Source: Phycisphaerales bacterium UBA2218
Lineage (GTDB): Bacteria > Planctomycetota > Phycisphaerae > Sedimentisphaerales > Anaerobacaceae
Length of the DNA stretch: 17,203 bases
Direction: 5' to 3'
NCBI GenBank assembly: GCA_002327785.1
Contig: DCUI01000067.1
Coordinates: 1 to 17,203 of the forward strand
The notes under the pieces were generated by a model, which saw nothing but the letters and a program-made list of their open reading frames with translations, was not told the DNA's origin and did not search any database. The position numbers were made by a program, and so were the translations under genes. Every line of letters begins with the position of its first letter. The first letter of the stretch is position 1. Positions 6,651 through 14,290 of the stretch are shown here, one piece after another.

Positions 6651-8138
6651 TCACTCTACAATGGTTATCTTCTGCTCGTCCTGCGAGACGAGCAGGTGCG
6701 GGCGTCTGTCAATACCCAGGTGCTCGGCGTGGGAGTCGGCCATGCGCCGATACCAGAGCGTCGCCTTGAGGTAGACCTCCCTGCCGGCCAGGCCCGAGGG
6801 AACCTTCCATGTGTATCGCTCCCGGCGCGTTTCCTTCGGCTCCAATCGGTTGCCCACAATACGGACGGCATACCACTGGCCAAACGTGGCCTTGCCCTCG
6901 GAATCGAGAAATACGTCCTGGTAGATCCGGTCGCCCTCCGGCAGCGAATCCCGGGCGAGCGCCGAGCCGTAGGAACTGTGGCTCGGAAACGCCTCCATTC
7001 GATTGGACGTGATGAAGTAGCGGTCGTTGGGATCGTTCGGATTCGGAGGAATGGGGATATGCTGCAGTTCCTTGCCCTCGGCGTCGCATACCGCCACGTG
7101 CAGCCAGACATCTCTTTCTTCCGTCGCACCGGTCGGAAAGAAATGCCCCGTCGCGATGTCGCCCACCGTAATCTCGAGCGGCACGACACTTCCGGCCTTG
7201 GCAGTATCCTCATAGAAGCAAATGTTCACGGTGGCGGCCCCCTCGACGAAGCCGGTGAACCCGCCGCCGAACCAATGGCGATGGTTCCACGGACGCTCGC
7301 GACCCATCTTCGCTGGCTTGCCCTCGCGCGGCGGCATGTGGCACCACTGGCACACGACCTCCCGCTTGGCGTACACGGTCTCGCTCCACTCCAGGTGTGT
7401 TGCCTTAACCCAGACCCCGAACACGTTCCTTTCGTTGTGGCACATCCCGCACAGGTCGGCGCTCTCGTAGAGCTCGGATACCTGCGTCTCATGGTACGGC
7501 GACCATGGGAACTCCAGATCGGCCCGCTTCTTGTTCCGGCCGGGTCCCGCGTCGGGCACGTAGTTGTGGTTGAACGGCTGGCGGCTGGCGATACTCCCGA
7601 TCGAGTGGCAGAAATCGCAGAACACGCCCCGATCGGCGTCCTGTTTGACCACGGGCAGGCTGTTTCGCCATCGCTGGTCCTGCTGCGGAGGATTCACGGC
7701 CTCGCTCGCCAGACCCTTGCGCGTCTGGCCGAGGGAGACATAGGAATCGAGCCACGGCCAGTCCCGATCCCAAAAGTTGTCCACCGTTCGCGAGGGCGGC
7801 GGCGGGACCACGCCCGAGAGGAACGCCGAGGGTGAATGACAGCCCAGACAGTCGGCGACCAGCCCTGCCATCTTGGGGTCCCGTTCCGCATCCTTGACCG
7901 CGTGCTTGAAATACTGGGCTTGGAAGAAATCGCCGGTGAACCCTCGTGACATCTGCGATGCAGACCAGTCCACATACCGCTCATAGTGGCAGCCGACGCA
8001 GGCATAGGGATCTTCCCAGTGATGCATCGCGTGCTGCGGTTGCTTTTTCGGCGACCCCTGGGCAAAACGAGGCAGGATAACAGCGCCACCACAGACAGCG
8101 GCAAGTAGCGAGAGAACGAGTATGCGTTTCATATGCAC
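6651..8138 (-). CDS. Pentaheme c-type cytochrome, exported
   Basis: A 495-aa exported electron-transfer protein. An N-terminal signal peptide (KRILVLSLLAAVCGGAVIL) would send it across the inner membrane, where haem is attached. Five CXXCH sites are visible: CVGCH 47-51, CLGCH 97-101, CDFCH 174-178, CGMCH 230-234 and CQWCH 263-267. Additional His residues could be distal ligands. From about residue 300 there is no haem site. Instead a beta-rich domain contains TGHFFPTGATEERDVWLHVAV, a pattern I know from the C-termini of other multihaem cytochromes. ATG 8138 has AAAGG 7-8 bases upstream; ATG 8132 is possible. It lies 44 bases after the beta-barrel gene and is probably co-transcribed. Physiological partner and electron acceptor are unknown. 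Confidence 0.87.
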   Translation of the reverse strand: MHMKRILVLSLLAAVCGGAVILPRFAQGSPKKQPQHAMHHWEDPYACVGCHYERYVDWSASQMSRGFTGDFFQAQYFKHAVKDAERDPKMAGLVADCLGCHSPSAFLSGVVPPPPSRTVDNFWDRDWPWLDSYVSLGQTRKGLASEAVNPPQQDQRWRNSLPVVKQDADRGVFCDFCHSIGSIASRQPFNHNYVPDAGPGRNKKRADLEFPWSPYHETQVSELYESADLCGMCHNERNVFGVWVKATHLEWSETVYAKREVVCQWCHMPPREGKPAKMGRERPWNHRHWFGGGFTGFVEGAATVNICFYEDTAKAGSVVPLEITVGDIATGHFFPTGATEERDVWLHVAVCDAEGKELQHIPIPPNPNDPNDRYFITSNRMEAFPSHSSYGSALARDSLPEGDRIYQDVFLDSEGKATFGQWYAVRIVGNRLEPKETRRERYTWKVPSGLAGREVYLKATLWYRRMADSHAEHLGIDRRPHLLVSQDEQKITIVE

Positions 8139-8182
8139 TCAGCCTTTCGTCAAAGAAATACACATTCCCTTCTCTGAAGACC

Positions 8183-9061
8183 CTAAAATACAAATTCCGC
8201 GGTCAGAATGCTTTTGATCACGACATCATCGGCCGAATTGCTGACGCCGAAGCCGGGCCCAAAATTCCAATGCACCTTCCAATCCGAGTAGCGAGGGGTG
8301 AACACATCGATGACCGGGAAGATGTAGTGCCTGCGCTCGTCCCAGCCGCCGGCGGCCGCCAGTTCCCCGACGGAGCCGTAGAACTCAACTCCCGGGACAA
8401 TGTGCAGAGTGTCGGTGTGCCAGACACCATCCCCTGCATTCTCGTAGTAAATCCCCACCGCGTAGCCCAACTCCAGTCCCTCGTCGACGTCGTCGCCGCT
8501 GGTCACCTTCTCCAAGATCGGGTTGAGGTCCAGACGCCATGGGCCGAAGTCCTTCTCGATGATAAGCCGGAACTCGAGTTTCTCCGAGTCGCTGTAGTCA
8601 CGGGATGGAATGATGTACTCCCCGTACAAGGCGAGATCGACGGGCAACTCGAACTTCTCGAACAAACGATATCTCGCCAGGAGCTTCGACTGGATATACT
8701 CGAAATCCCCATCCTCAGGATTCAGGAAATCGGCATAGTAGCCGACCGTGAGCTTGTGGGACAGACCGTACTCCATCTCGACGGAATGCGCCCACAGGTC
8801 CTCCCGCGTATATCGCTCGCCGTTGCCGAATTCCAATTCTCCGTCGGAAGACGGGATGAACGTCGAGAAGTAGCTGAATTCCAGCGCGCCGGCATCCGCC
8901 GTCTTATACGGGTAGACCTTGAAGAAGAACTGTGCATGCGCGGACGCCGCGAGAACCAGGGCAAGGAAGACCACTGTGACGACCATCTGTCCATCCATAC
9001 GGATTACATCTCGATCCGGTATTGTCTCGATGCCCGCAGAGGTACAGCCTCGAAATCTCAT
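8183..9061 (-). CDS. Predicted outer-membrane beta-barrel protein
   Basis: A protein of 292 aa with no family I can name with confidence. A hydrophobic export signal (MVVTVVFLALVLAASAHAQ) is followed by a mature chain built of alternating polar and aromatic residues in short strands, for example LEFSYFSTFIP, HKLTVGYYADF, LALYGEYIIP and KVHWNFGPGFGV. It ends in ILTAEFVF, the terminal Phe typical of BAM-inserted barrels. Fourteen to sixteen strands are plausible. ATG 9061 is preceded by a strong AAGGGAG site, giving a long 25-residue n-region. ATG 8998 or 8986 would give a conventional signal peptide but weak ribosome sites. It is the first gene of a unit with the pentaheme cytochrome 44 bases downstream, which hints at a porin-cytochrome role, but a structural or solute porin is equally possible. 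Confidence 0.72.
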   Translation of the reverse strand: MRFRGCTSAGIETIPDRDVIRMDGQMVVTVVFLALVLAASAHAQFFFKVYPYKTADAGALEFSYFSTFIPSSDGELEFGNGERYTREDLWAHSVEMEYGLSHKLTVGYYADFLNPEDGDFEYIQSKLLARYRLFEKFELPVDLALYGEYIIPSRDYSDSEKLEFRLIIEKDFGPWRLDLNPILEKVTSGDDVDEGLELGYAVGIYYENAGDGVWHTDTLHIVPGVEFYGSVGELAAAGGWDERRHYIFPVIDVFTPRYSDWKVHWNFGPGFGVSNSADDVVIKSILTAEFVF

Positions 9062-9483
9062 ACTCCACTCCCTTCATCGTAAGCGATCATCCTCTGCTGC
9101 CTCCGCACTGTTAAGACGGACCCGTGTTACCAGAAGGCGGATCAATTTTCAACGGTGTCAAACAAGATTTGCATGGATTTTTTCAGGCGAGCGGACCGAT
9201 TCCTCAGCCAACCGACCTGTGTACTGGAAAATCCGAGAGCCAGGCCCGGCCGAGGACCGCGGGACCGACAGACCATCAGCAATGCAGGACCATCCAAGAC
9301 TGTCAGCCCGCCACTTGGGGAGAGGAGCTGGAGGGAGACACGCGTCTGATGTACGAATCGACGCCCAAGGCGCCGGCCCAACCTGCAGTCACAATCCCAT
9401 TTTCATTACTGCGACCCGAACAGGATTGCCGCAGGTCCGGCTCGACGCCCCGGCCTCTGAACACCCGACAGAAATCGCCTGTG
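9062..9483. other. Non-coding gap of about 420 bases
   Basis: No open frame here has a ribosome site, conserved motif or convincing composition. A weak minus-strand promoter candidate for the barrel gene is at 9124-9152. I see no tRNA, repeat array or clear terminator. Confidence 0.5.
9124..9152 (-). promoter_or_regulatory. Weak candidate promoter for the barrel-cytochrome unit
   Basis: Reading the minus strand, TTGAAA (9152-9147) and TAACAC (9129-9124) are separated by 17 bases, about 63 bases before ATG 9061. The -10 matches consensus at only three of six positions, so this is tentative. Confidence 0.25.
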
Positions 9484-11227
9484 CTATTGTAGCGATGTCT
9501 GCAAGATCAGCTTGGGCAGATACGTCTTGTCTCTCACGTCGTCGACGAGGTCCACACTGGCCAGACAGAATTCGCCGTCCGGCGAGCCGGACAAAACGAA
9601 GCCGGCATAAGACGCATCTTCCGCCAGCAGTCGGCGCATGGGTTCCGTGACATCAATGGCCAGCGTGAACGGCTCGCCCAGTCCTGGATCGACCAGTTTC
9701 CACCAGGACAGCGAGAAATCTGTGATCGGAACCCCCCTCGGGGGTCCCGTCCATCGTGAGCCACACGGACGCGTCGGCGCTCTCGTGATCGATGCGTTCG
9801 AAGTCCGCCTGGGCATTCTCGAACCGACCGACGATCCCATCTCCAGCGAAGCTGTTGACGTACAGCAGGCTGGGCAAAAGGGCCATGTTGTTGCCGCTGA
9901 GTGACATATCCACGACCCGGTCGATGGTCAGCTCGAGGTGCGCCGAGACCAGGGCGTTGGGATCGAGCCCATACCAGCCGGGACGCTCGAGCTTGAACTC
10001 GGTCAGCAGTGCGTGCTGCCTATCCGCCATGGCGCCGGCCTTGCGACCGTAGTTGCCGATGCTCAGCGGCAGGTCCGACGACCATTCCTCGTAGCGGACC
10101 TTCTCCAGGCCCGCCGGCACGTCGTTCTCGTCCGCAATCAGAACGAAGCTCTCCCCGACGGAATCCCAGTACACGTACCGTACGCTCCCATCGGCGGCAT
10201 ACGTCACCGCCTCGGGCCGAGCGGAGTCGCCGTTCGGGTCCGTAAAGACGTCCCATTTGATGATCCCGTCCGGGACCGGCCAGACCACGTCGGGTGTCGG
10301 CGTGTGGCCGCCGCTCCATTCGCGGGCCGTCAGGTAGATCGCCTCGTCATTGGCGTCGTTGAAGAGGTGGTATGGCCGGCCACTGTGCTGGTCGCCCGCG
10401 ACCGGTCCCGTGTCGGAGGATTGCAAAGCGAAGACCAGGGGCTCTTCCGCGGTCATCTCGACAGACAACGCGGGAAGACGGCCCACGGGGTCCATGCTGG
10501 TCCAGTACCCTTCGGGCGTGTTCGAGATCCAGCGGAACCCCACATGCGAAAGGTTGGGATCGACCAAGGCCGCAGCCACTTCAGCGGTCACGTCCACCTC
10601 GAAACCGATTATTCCATAGATCATCAGCTCGCTGTCGCTGAATTCGGCGGGAAATGGCTCGTCCGGTCCGAACATGCCGACGACCTTCTGGCCCGCTGTG
10701 AACGGTCCGGTCGCACCCGCCAGAAAACGCCAGCTCCGAATCGGTGTCGAAGCCCAGTCATCGGGTCCGTCCCCGCCTTGGTTCCTGTCCCAATCGTTGG
10801 CGTCGGAACCATCAATCGCGCCATTGGCCGCCTCGACGTAGAACTCCAGCGTGAAATCCTGCGTCGTCCAGGGGTTGGGCGACAATCCCGGCCAGATCAC
10901 GTCGTCGAAGTAGAACGTCAACGTCGCCGATCGGACTGCTGAAGACTCCGTTGAAATGCACCGCAAAGGGACCAGCGAAAACTCTGCGACGGCTCGCCGA
11001 TCGTGATCGTACGTCCCGGGACTTGGGTACCGCGTGCTGATGTACGGCTTGGACGGCGCGCCGCCGTGGCCCATCTGTACGATGGAGCGCGCATCGCCGT
11101 CATCGTTGGAGATCGCCCCCATGACGACGCAGGAATCACCGTCCGTGAGCGTCACCGTGACGCCCCGGGCCAATCCTCCCACCATCGCAAGCAAGACCCC
11201 CACTGCCACCAATTGTTTCACATGCAT
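9484..11227 (-). CDS. Large exported DNRLRE-like beta-sandwich protein with an apparent one-base frameshift
   Basis: Read through one frameshift, this is about 580 aa. A signal peptide (MHVKQLVAVGVLLAMVGGLARG) leads into two beta-rich repeats. Each has a strand such as RRAVAEFSLVPL or HALLTEFKLERP, then a SATLTFYF or SAHLELTI strand, a variable insert, and a closing DVTAEVAAAL or DVTEPMRRLL helix with YAGFVLSG or HVGFRWIS. This layout is that of the DNRLRE/CBM96-like domains common in large secreted planctomycete proteins, which may bind cell-surface glycans. The upstream frame runs 11227 to about 9737 and would end out of frame at 9653. Homology-like sequence (TDFSLSWWKLVDPG onward) continues in the next frame to 9484. 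The switch point is a six-G run (+ strand C 9732-9737); removing one base restores one frame. AAGGAG precedes the ATG by 7 bases. It follows the pseudopilin gene by 16 bases. Confidence 0.7.
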
Positions 11228-11243
11228 AACCCACTCCTTCCAT

Positions 11244-12032
11244 TCATGGTCGTTCTTGACAGGACAGCGAACTGTAAACCGCTCCCCAGAAGGCAGGCTG
11301 ATCCTCCGCTGAGACCAGCCGGCCCTCCAGCAGCGAGACGTGCCCGTCCGCCCAGAGCACGTTCATCCGACCGCCGTGCCGGTACGCACCGGCGACGGTC
11401 TTGTTCTGTTCGGGATAGCCCGGCATATCGTCATAATGCGCCCCGGGCTCCGAGGCGTACTGGTTCCGCGTCAACGTCACGGAATCGCAAATCCAGGCGC
11501 GATACGCGAAGTCACAGTGGAGCATAGCGCCGGCCGGGCAGCGGAGTTGCGTAATCTTGTTGCCTCCCAATCCGGCATACCTTCGCGTCCGGCTGCTGAC
11601 GTGCCGCGTCGGCTGGCTATTGATGGCGTACGAGAGCCAGCCCTCCGGGTTGTCCCCATGCGGATTGAGCATCTTGGGGTAGGCCATCTTGTCCAGCGGG
11701 CACAGGAGAATTCGCCGGCCGATGTCGTCGGCCAGATCGTCGCCGTGCTGCGTCCGCGTGTGCTCGAAATAGGGCCCCAGCGTGTTGTACCAGTACTGCG
11801 CGACCCCGTTTTCCTGGGCCGCCGGGGTGATCCACCCGTCATGGCTCTGCTGGTACATCACATGCGCCATCCCCAACTGGCGAAGCTGAGAGCCGCAGAC
11901 GGCGCGCTGTGCCTGCTCGCGGGACGCCCGCAGAGCCGGCATGAGAATCGCCAGCAGCACCGCGATGACGCCGATCACCACCAGCAATTCAATCAAGGTG
12001 AAACCCGCATTCCCAACACGATTGGTTCTCAT
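11244..12032 (-). CDS. Type II secretion / type IV pilin-like pseudopilin (H-X9-DG type)
   Basis: A 262-aa protein with a class III prepilin signal: a short basic leader ending NAG, cleavage predicted before Phe11, Glu at +5, and a hydrophobic helix FTLIELLVVIGVIAVLLAIL (11-30). The globular part is Cys-containing and ends with His219 and Asp229-Gly230 in the H-X9-DG arrangement typical of the very large planctomycete/verrucomicrobial family related to DUF1559. These proteins are processed by prepilin peptidase and are thought to form pseudopili or surface fibres; individual roles are mostly unknown. AAGGAG sits 5 bases before ATG 12032. It lies 30 bases after the chelatase gene and 16 bases before the DNRLRE-like gene, so the three are likely one transcript. 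Confidence 0.9.
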   Translation of the reverse strand: MRTNRVGNAGFTLIELLVVIGVIAVLLAILMPALRASREQAQRAVCGSQLRQLGMAHVMYQQSHDGWITPAAQENGVAQYWYNTLGPYFEHTRTQHGDDLADDIGRRILLCPLDKMAYPKMLNPHGDNPEGWLSYAINSQPTRHVSSRTRRYAGLGGNKITQLRCPAGAMLHCDFAYRAWICDSVTLTRNQYASEPGAHYDDMPGYPEQNKTVAGAYRHGGRMNVLWADGHVSLLEGRLVSAEDQPAFWGAVYSSLSCQERP

Positions 12033-12062
12033 GGATTCTCCTTTCTCCCGACACGCCCGTGC

Positions 12063-13100
12063 TCACGGATGGCGCGCAATCTCATCCTTGGCCGTGGCGA
12101 CGATCCATTGGGCTACGGATTCGTCGGGCAGCAGACCCTGTTCCGACAGCGCGAGGTTCAACCCCTTCAAGGGGTTCTCCAAGCCGGGCATGTCGGCTTG
12201 CTGGCTCTCGAACCGGTCCATCCATCGCTTGTGCATTCGCTGGACCCCACTGGACAGGTACGCTCCCACGACGATCACGCGATTCCGATGCCGGGCGGCA
12301 GCGTCGATGGCCGCAACGGCCCGGCTGTACTCCTGCCCCACCGCAACACAGGCCCAGTCGGCATAGGTGATGCCGGTTTTGCCGCAGATGTAGGAAACCG
12401 TGCGCTTCATGAAATCTTCCCACGGACCGGGAATCGCCTCGCTGCCATGCGCCAGCAGCACGACGGCCTCGCGATTCGGATCATTGCTGAGCGCACGCAC
12501 CCGCTTGAGCATGACGCGCTCGATCACGTCACTATCCGACAGTGTGGTCGTCAGCGTCACCGGCACGTTGCAGCGCACCAGCTTCGCCCCTTCCTCTCGC
12601 AGGGTCTTTTCGATCCGAGGATCGCTATACAGACCAAGCAAGACCGGGATATCCCAATGCGAATGAGACGACGGCGCAATCAACAGGGGCACCGCCACGA
12701 TGCGAGGGCAACCGGCCTTCTGAAGCTCCTCCAGACCGTCGGCAACGTTCGGCTCGGCGAACTCCATGAACACGACCTTCACCTTGCCGAACGGGCTGTC
12801 CTGCCCGAGCAAATCCCGCACCTTTTGTTCCTGGGCCAGCACCGGCTGGTTCCAGGCCTTCGCCGGCGAACCATGCGCGATGATCAGCAAACCAGGCTTC
12901 CCGCATGGTTCAGAATCAGTCGCACCCTGAGCCAGAGCCGTCACAACCAACAGGGCCAAAACCCCCAGCAGGCCCAGGAGCCACAGGACCGGCTTTTTGC
13001 GACGGCCGGTGTCGGGCTTTCGGCAGGTGCATGTGGCGCATGGGCGTTCACACCCGCAACCGGCGGCATGGTGACAATCGTGAGACGAGGCTGCATTCAT
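12063..13100 (-). CDS. Membrane-anchored two-domain CbiX/CbiK-like sirohydrochlorin chelatase
   Basis: A 345-aa protein of the class II chelatase fold, whose members insert Co(II), Fe(II) or Ni(II) into sirohydrochlorin-type tetrapyrroles. Two homologous halves are visible. The first has LLIIAHGSPA (His76) and PLLIAPSSHSHWDIP. The second has VVLLAHGSEAIPG followed by a degenerate VIVVGAYLSSG metal-site region. Unusually, about 36 residues precede the enzyme: six Cys (9, 15, 17, 21, 24, 26) and three His (7, 10, 11), then RRKK and one hydrophobic helix (37-57). The helix would anchor the enzyme outside the cytoplasm, or be cleaved after ALA57. Periplasmic CbiK is known in Desulfovibrio. The substrate metal cannot be read from sequence. 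I chose ATG 13100 because AAGGAG precedes it closely; the frame is open to 13220 without support. It is followed by the pseudopilin gene. Confidence 0.8.
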   Translation of the reverse strand: MNAASSHDCHHAAGCGCERPCATCTCRKPDTGRRKKPVLWLLGLLGVLALLVVTALAQGATDSEPCGKPGLLIIAHGSPAKAWNQPVLAQEQKVRDLLGQDSPFGKVKVVFMEFAEPNVADGLEELQKAGCPRIVAVPLLIAPSSHSHWDIPVLLGLYSDPRIEKTLREEGAKLVRCNVPVTLTTTLSDSDVIERVMLKRVRALSNDPNREAVVLLAHGSEAIPGPWEDFMKRTVSYICGKTGITYADWACVAVGQEYSRAVAAIDAAARHRNRVIVVGAYLSSGVQRMHKRWMDRFESQQADMPGLENPLKGLNLALSEQGLLPDESVAQWIVATAKDEIARHP

Positions 13101-13158
13101 ATCTTCTCCTTCCATAAATCCACTTCTCTTCAGTTCACATCGATCCATCGGGCCCCCC

Positions 13159-13176
13159 GCAACCGGCGCCGGTTGC
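13159..13176. repeat. Perfect 18-base palindrome in the chelatase leader
   Basis: GCAACCGGCGCCGGTTGC is a perfect palindrome with no loop, located between the hemP terminator and the chelatase start. It could form an RNA hairpin in the leader or be a dimeric protein site. It lacks a downstream T-run in the transcribed direction, so it is not a typical terminator. Confidence 0.6.
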
Positions 13177-13192
13177 AGAGCCCGCAAAACGC

Positions 13193-13244
13193 AAAAAAAC
13201 AAGGGAGCACACAGTAACACAACGAAGTGTCCTGTCTGCTCCCT
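13193..13244 (-). terminator. Intrinsic terminator behind hemP
   Basis: On the minus strand the stem AGGGAGCA ... TGCTCCCT (13244-13237 with 13209-13202) encloses further pairing ACAG/CTGT and ACAC/GTGT. It is followed at once by TGTTTTTTT (13201-13193). It starts 51 bases after the hemP stop and 93 bases before the chelatase start, so hemP is probably a separate transcript. Confidence 0.82.
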
Positions 13245-13294
13245 GGCTGGCTTTTCGGCTGGCTGGGTCGCGAGAACCGCGATGATTGTTTCCG

Positions 13295-13492
13295 CTACTT
13301 ATTCAATATCAGTTTCCCATACCTGGTGATTCTCAGTCTGTACATCTGGCCTCCATGCTTGATGACGATCTCGTCCCTGCACCTGAAGAGATCGCGCGAG
13401 TCGATCCATCCGGGATCGGTCTCGGCCCGTGACGGGCAAGAGTCCCGTACTCCGGCGATATACGGCCCTCCACGATTCATATCATCAGCCAT
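13295..13492 (-). CDS. hemP: Hemin uptake protein HemP family
   Basis: A 65-aa protein whose C-terminal 36 residues fit the HemP family: IDSRDLFRCRDEIVIKHGG then QMYRLRITRYGKLILNK, with the hallmark YRLR-T-GKLIL ending. HemP proteins are small cytosolic proteins usually encoded in iron- or haem-regulated loci. Some activate haem-receptor gene expression; their biochemical role is still poorly defined. I chose ATG 13492 because AGGGG lies 7 bases upstream. It starts 58 bases after the DtxR-FeoA fusion gene. It has its own promoter with a DtxR-box-like palindrome inside it and ends before a strong terminator. No TonB receptor or haem ABC genes lie in this window. Confidence 0.85.
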   Translation of the reverse strand: MADDMNRGGPYIAGVRDSCPSRAETDPGWIDSRDLFRCRDEIVIKHGGQMYRLRITRYGKLILNK

Positions 13493-13514
13493 CAACACAC
13501 CCCTGCCGCAGACA

Positions 13515-13543
13515 TTGTTAGGCGTCCCTAACTTCCATCTCAA
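13515..13543 (-). promoter_or_regulatory. hemP promoter containing a DtxR-box-like operator
   Basis: Minus strand: TTGAGA (13543-13538), a 17-base spacer and TAACAA (13520-13515), 22 bases before the hemP ATG. The perfect 6-4-6 palindrome GTTAGG-CGTC-CCTAAC (13517-13532) fills most of the spacer and overlaps the -10, so a bound metal-loaded repressor would block polymerase. The half site TTAGG is that of IdeR/DtxR boxes. Confidence 0.75.
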
Positions 13544-13550
13544 AAAAAAT

Positions 13551-14261
13551 TCACCTCTCGATCACAACGATACTCCGGGCTTCGCTCTTGCGCAGGGCTA
13601 GTCGATATCCTCGTATCCTGATGCGAATCGGATCACCCATCGGGGCGATGGTCTCGACCTCGACGAGCACGCCGCGGCCGAGTCCCATATCGGCCAGCCG
13701 CCGGCACAGTCCGCCGTGCGAATCGATTCGCACGATCACGCCCTCACGTCCCGGCTTCATGTCCGCGACGGTAGACCGGCCGATAAGCATCCCTGACGAA
13801 TCCGCCGTCGTCGAGCGGCCCGCAGACCAGTCGGCGAACCTTTTCAGAACGCCCCGGTCCGACTCGGGCAATGCCTTCACATACGCCATGAATTTGCCGA
13901 GCCGGCGTACGATGTCGCTCGAAATATCGTGTTCGAGCCGGCACGCTCCTTCCTCGGCCGCCTCCGCATCAACCCCAAGCACCTCCATAAAGAACTCACG
14001 GAGGACATGATGGCGCTGCACGACCCGCGTAGCTTCGTCGAAACCCTCCGGAGTCAGAGTCACCGCCTCATAGGGCTTGTAGCGGACGAACCGCTTCTCC
14101 GCCAGCACCTGCAGGGCGCCTGTCACCGACGAAGCCTGGACCTGCAACTGCGCGGCAATGTCCCTCACCCTGGCAGCTCCGTTGGCCGCCGCCGACCAGA
14201 GGATTACCTCCAGGTAATCCTCCAAACTCCCACTCAACGACTTGACGCATCTTGCAGTCAT
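13551..14261 (-). CDS. DtxR/IdeR-family iron-dependent regulator with C-terminal FeoA/SH3 domain
   Basis: A 236-aa metalloregulator. The winged helix-turn-helix (about residues 10-75: LEDYLEVILW, then ASSVTGALQVLAEKRFVRY) binds DNA. The dimerisation/metal domain (about 76-145) carries RHHVLREFFMEVLGVD and ACRLEHDISSDI, the His, Glu and C-x-x-E-H ligands of DtxR/IdeR. The Cys instead of Glu favours Fe(II) over Mn(II) sensing. An FeoA-like SH3 domain follows (about 160-236: STVADMKPGREGVIVRI ... RRLADMGLGRGVLVEVE). ATG 14261 is supported by GAGG just upstream and by conserved sequence immediately after it. Its promoter contains the same palindrome as the hemP promoter, so autoregulation is likely. 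It lies 106 bases beyond the feoB stop. Confidence 0.92.
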   Translation of the reverse strand: MTARCVKSLSGSLEDYLEVILWSAAANGAARVRDIAAQLQVQASSVTGALQVLAEKRFVRYKPYEAVTLTPEGFDEATRVVQRHHVLREFFMEVLGVDAEAAEEGACRLEHDISSDIVRRLGKFMAYVKALPESDRGVLKRFADWSAGRSTTADSSGMLIGRSTVADMKPGREGVIVRIDSHGGLCRRLADMGLGRGVLVEVETIAPMGDPIRIRIRGYRLALRKSEARSIVVIER

Positions 14262-14290
14262 GGTGCCTCGGAAGAAATTTTATTTACCCA

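Noticed and set aside
9124..9492. Possible small gene on the + strand in the 9.1-9.5 kb gap
   Set aside because: No ribosome site, polar low-complexity translation, and no recognisable motif.
11340..13217. Long + strand open frame opposite the chelatase and pseudopilin genes
   Set aside because: Antisense to two well-recognised proteins; composition is that of a GC-rich shadow frame.
13101..13294. Cobalamin riboswitch in front of the CbiX-like gene
   Set aside because: The leader contains a terminator and a short palindrome but no B12-box-like conserved stretch, and most of its length is explained by the hemP terminator.
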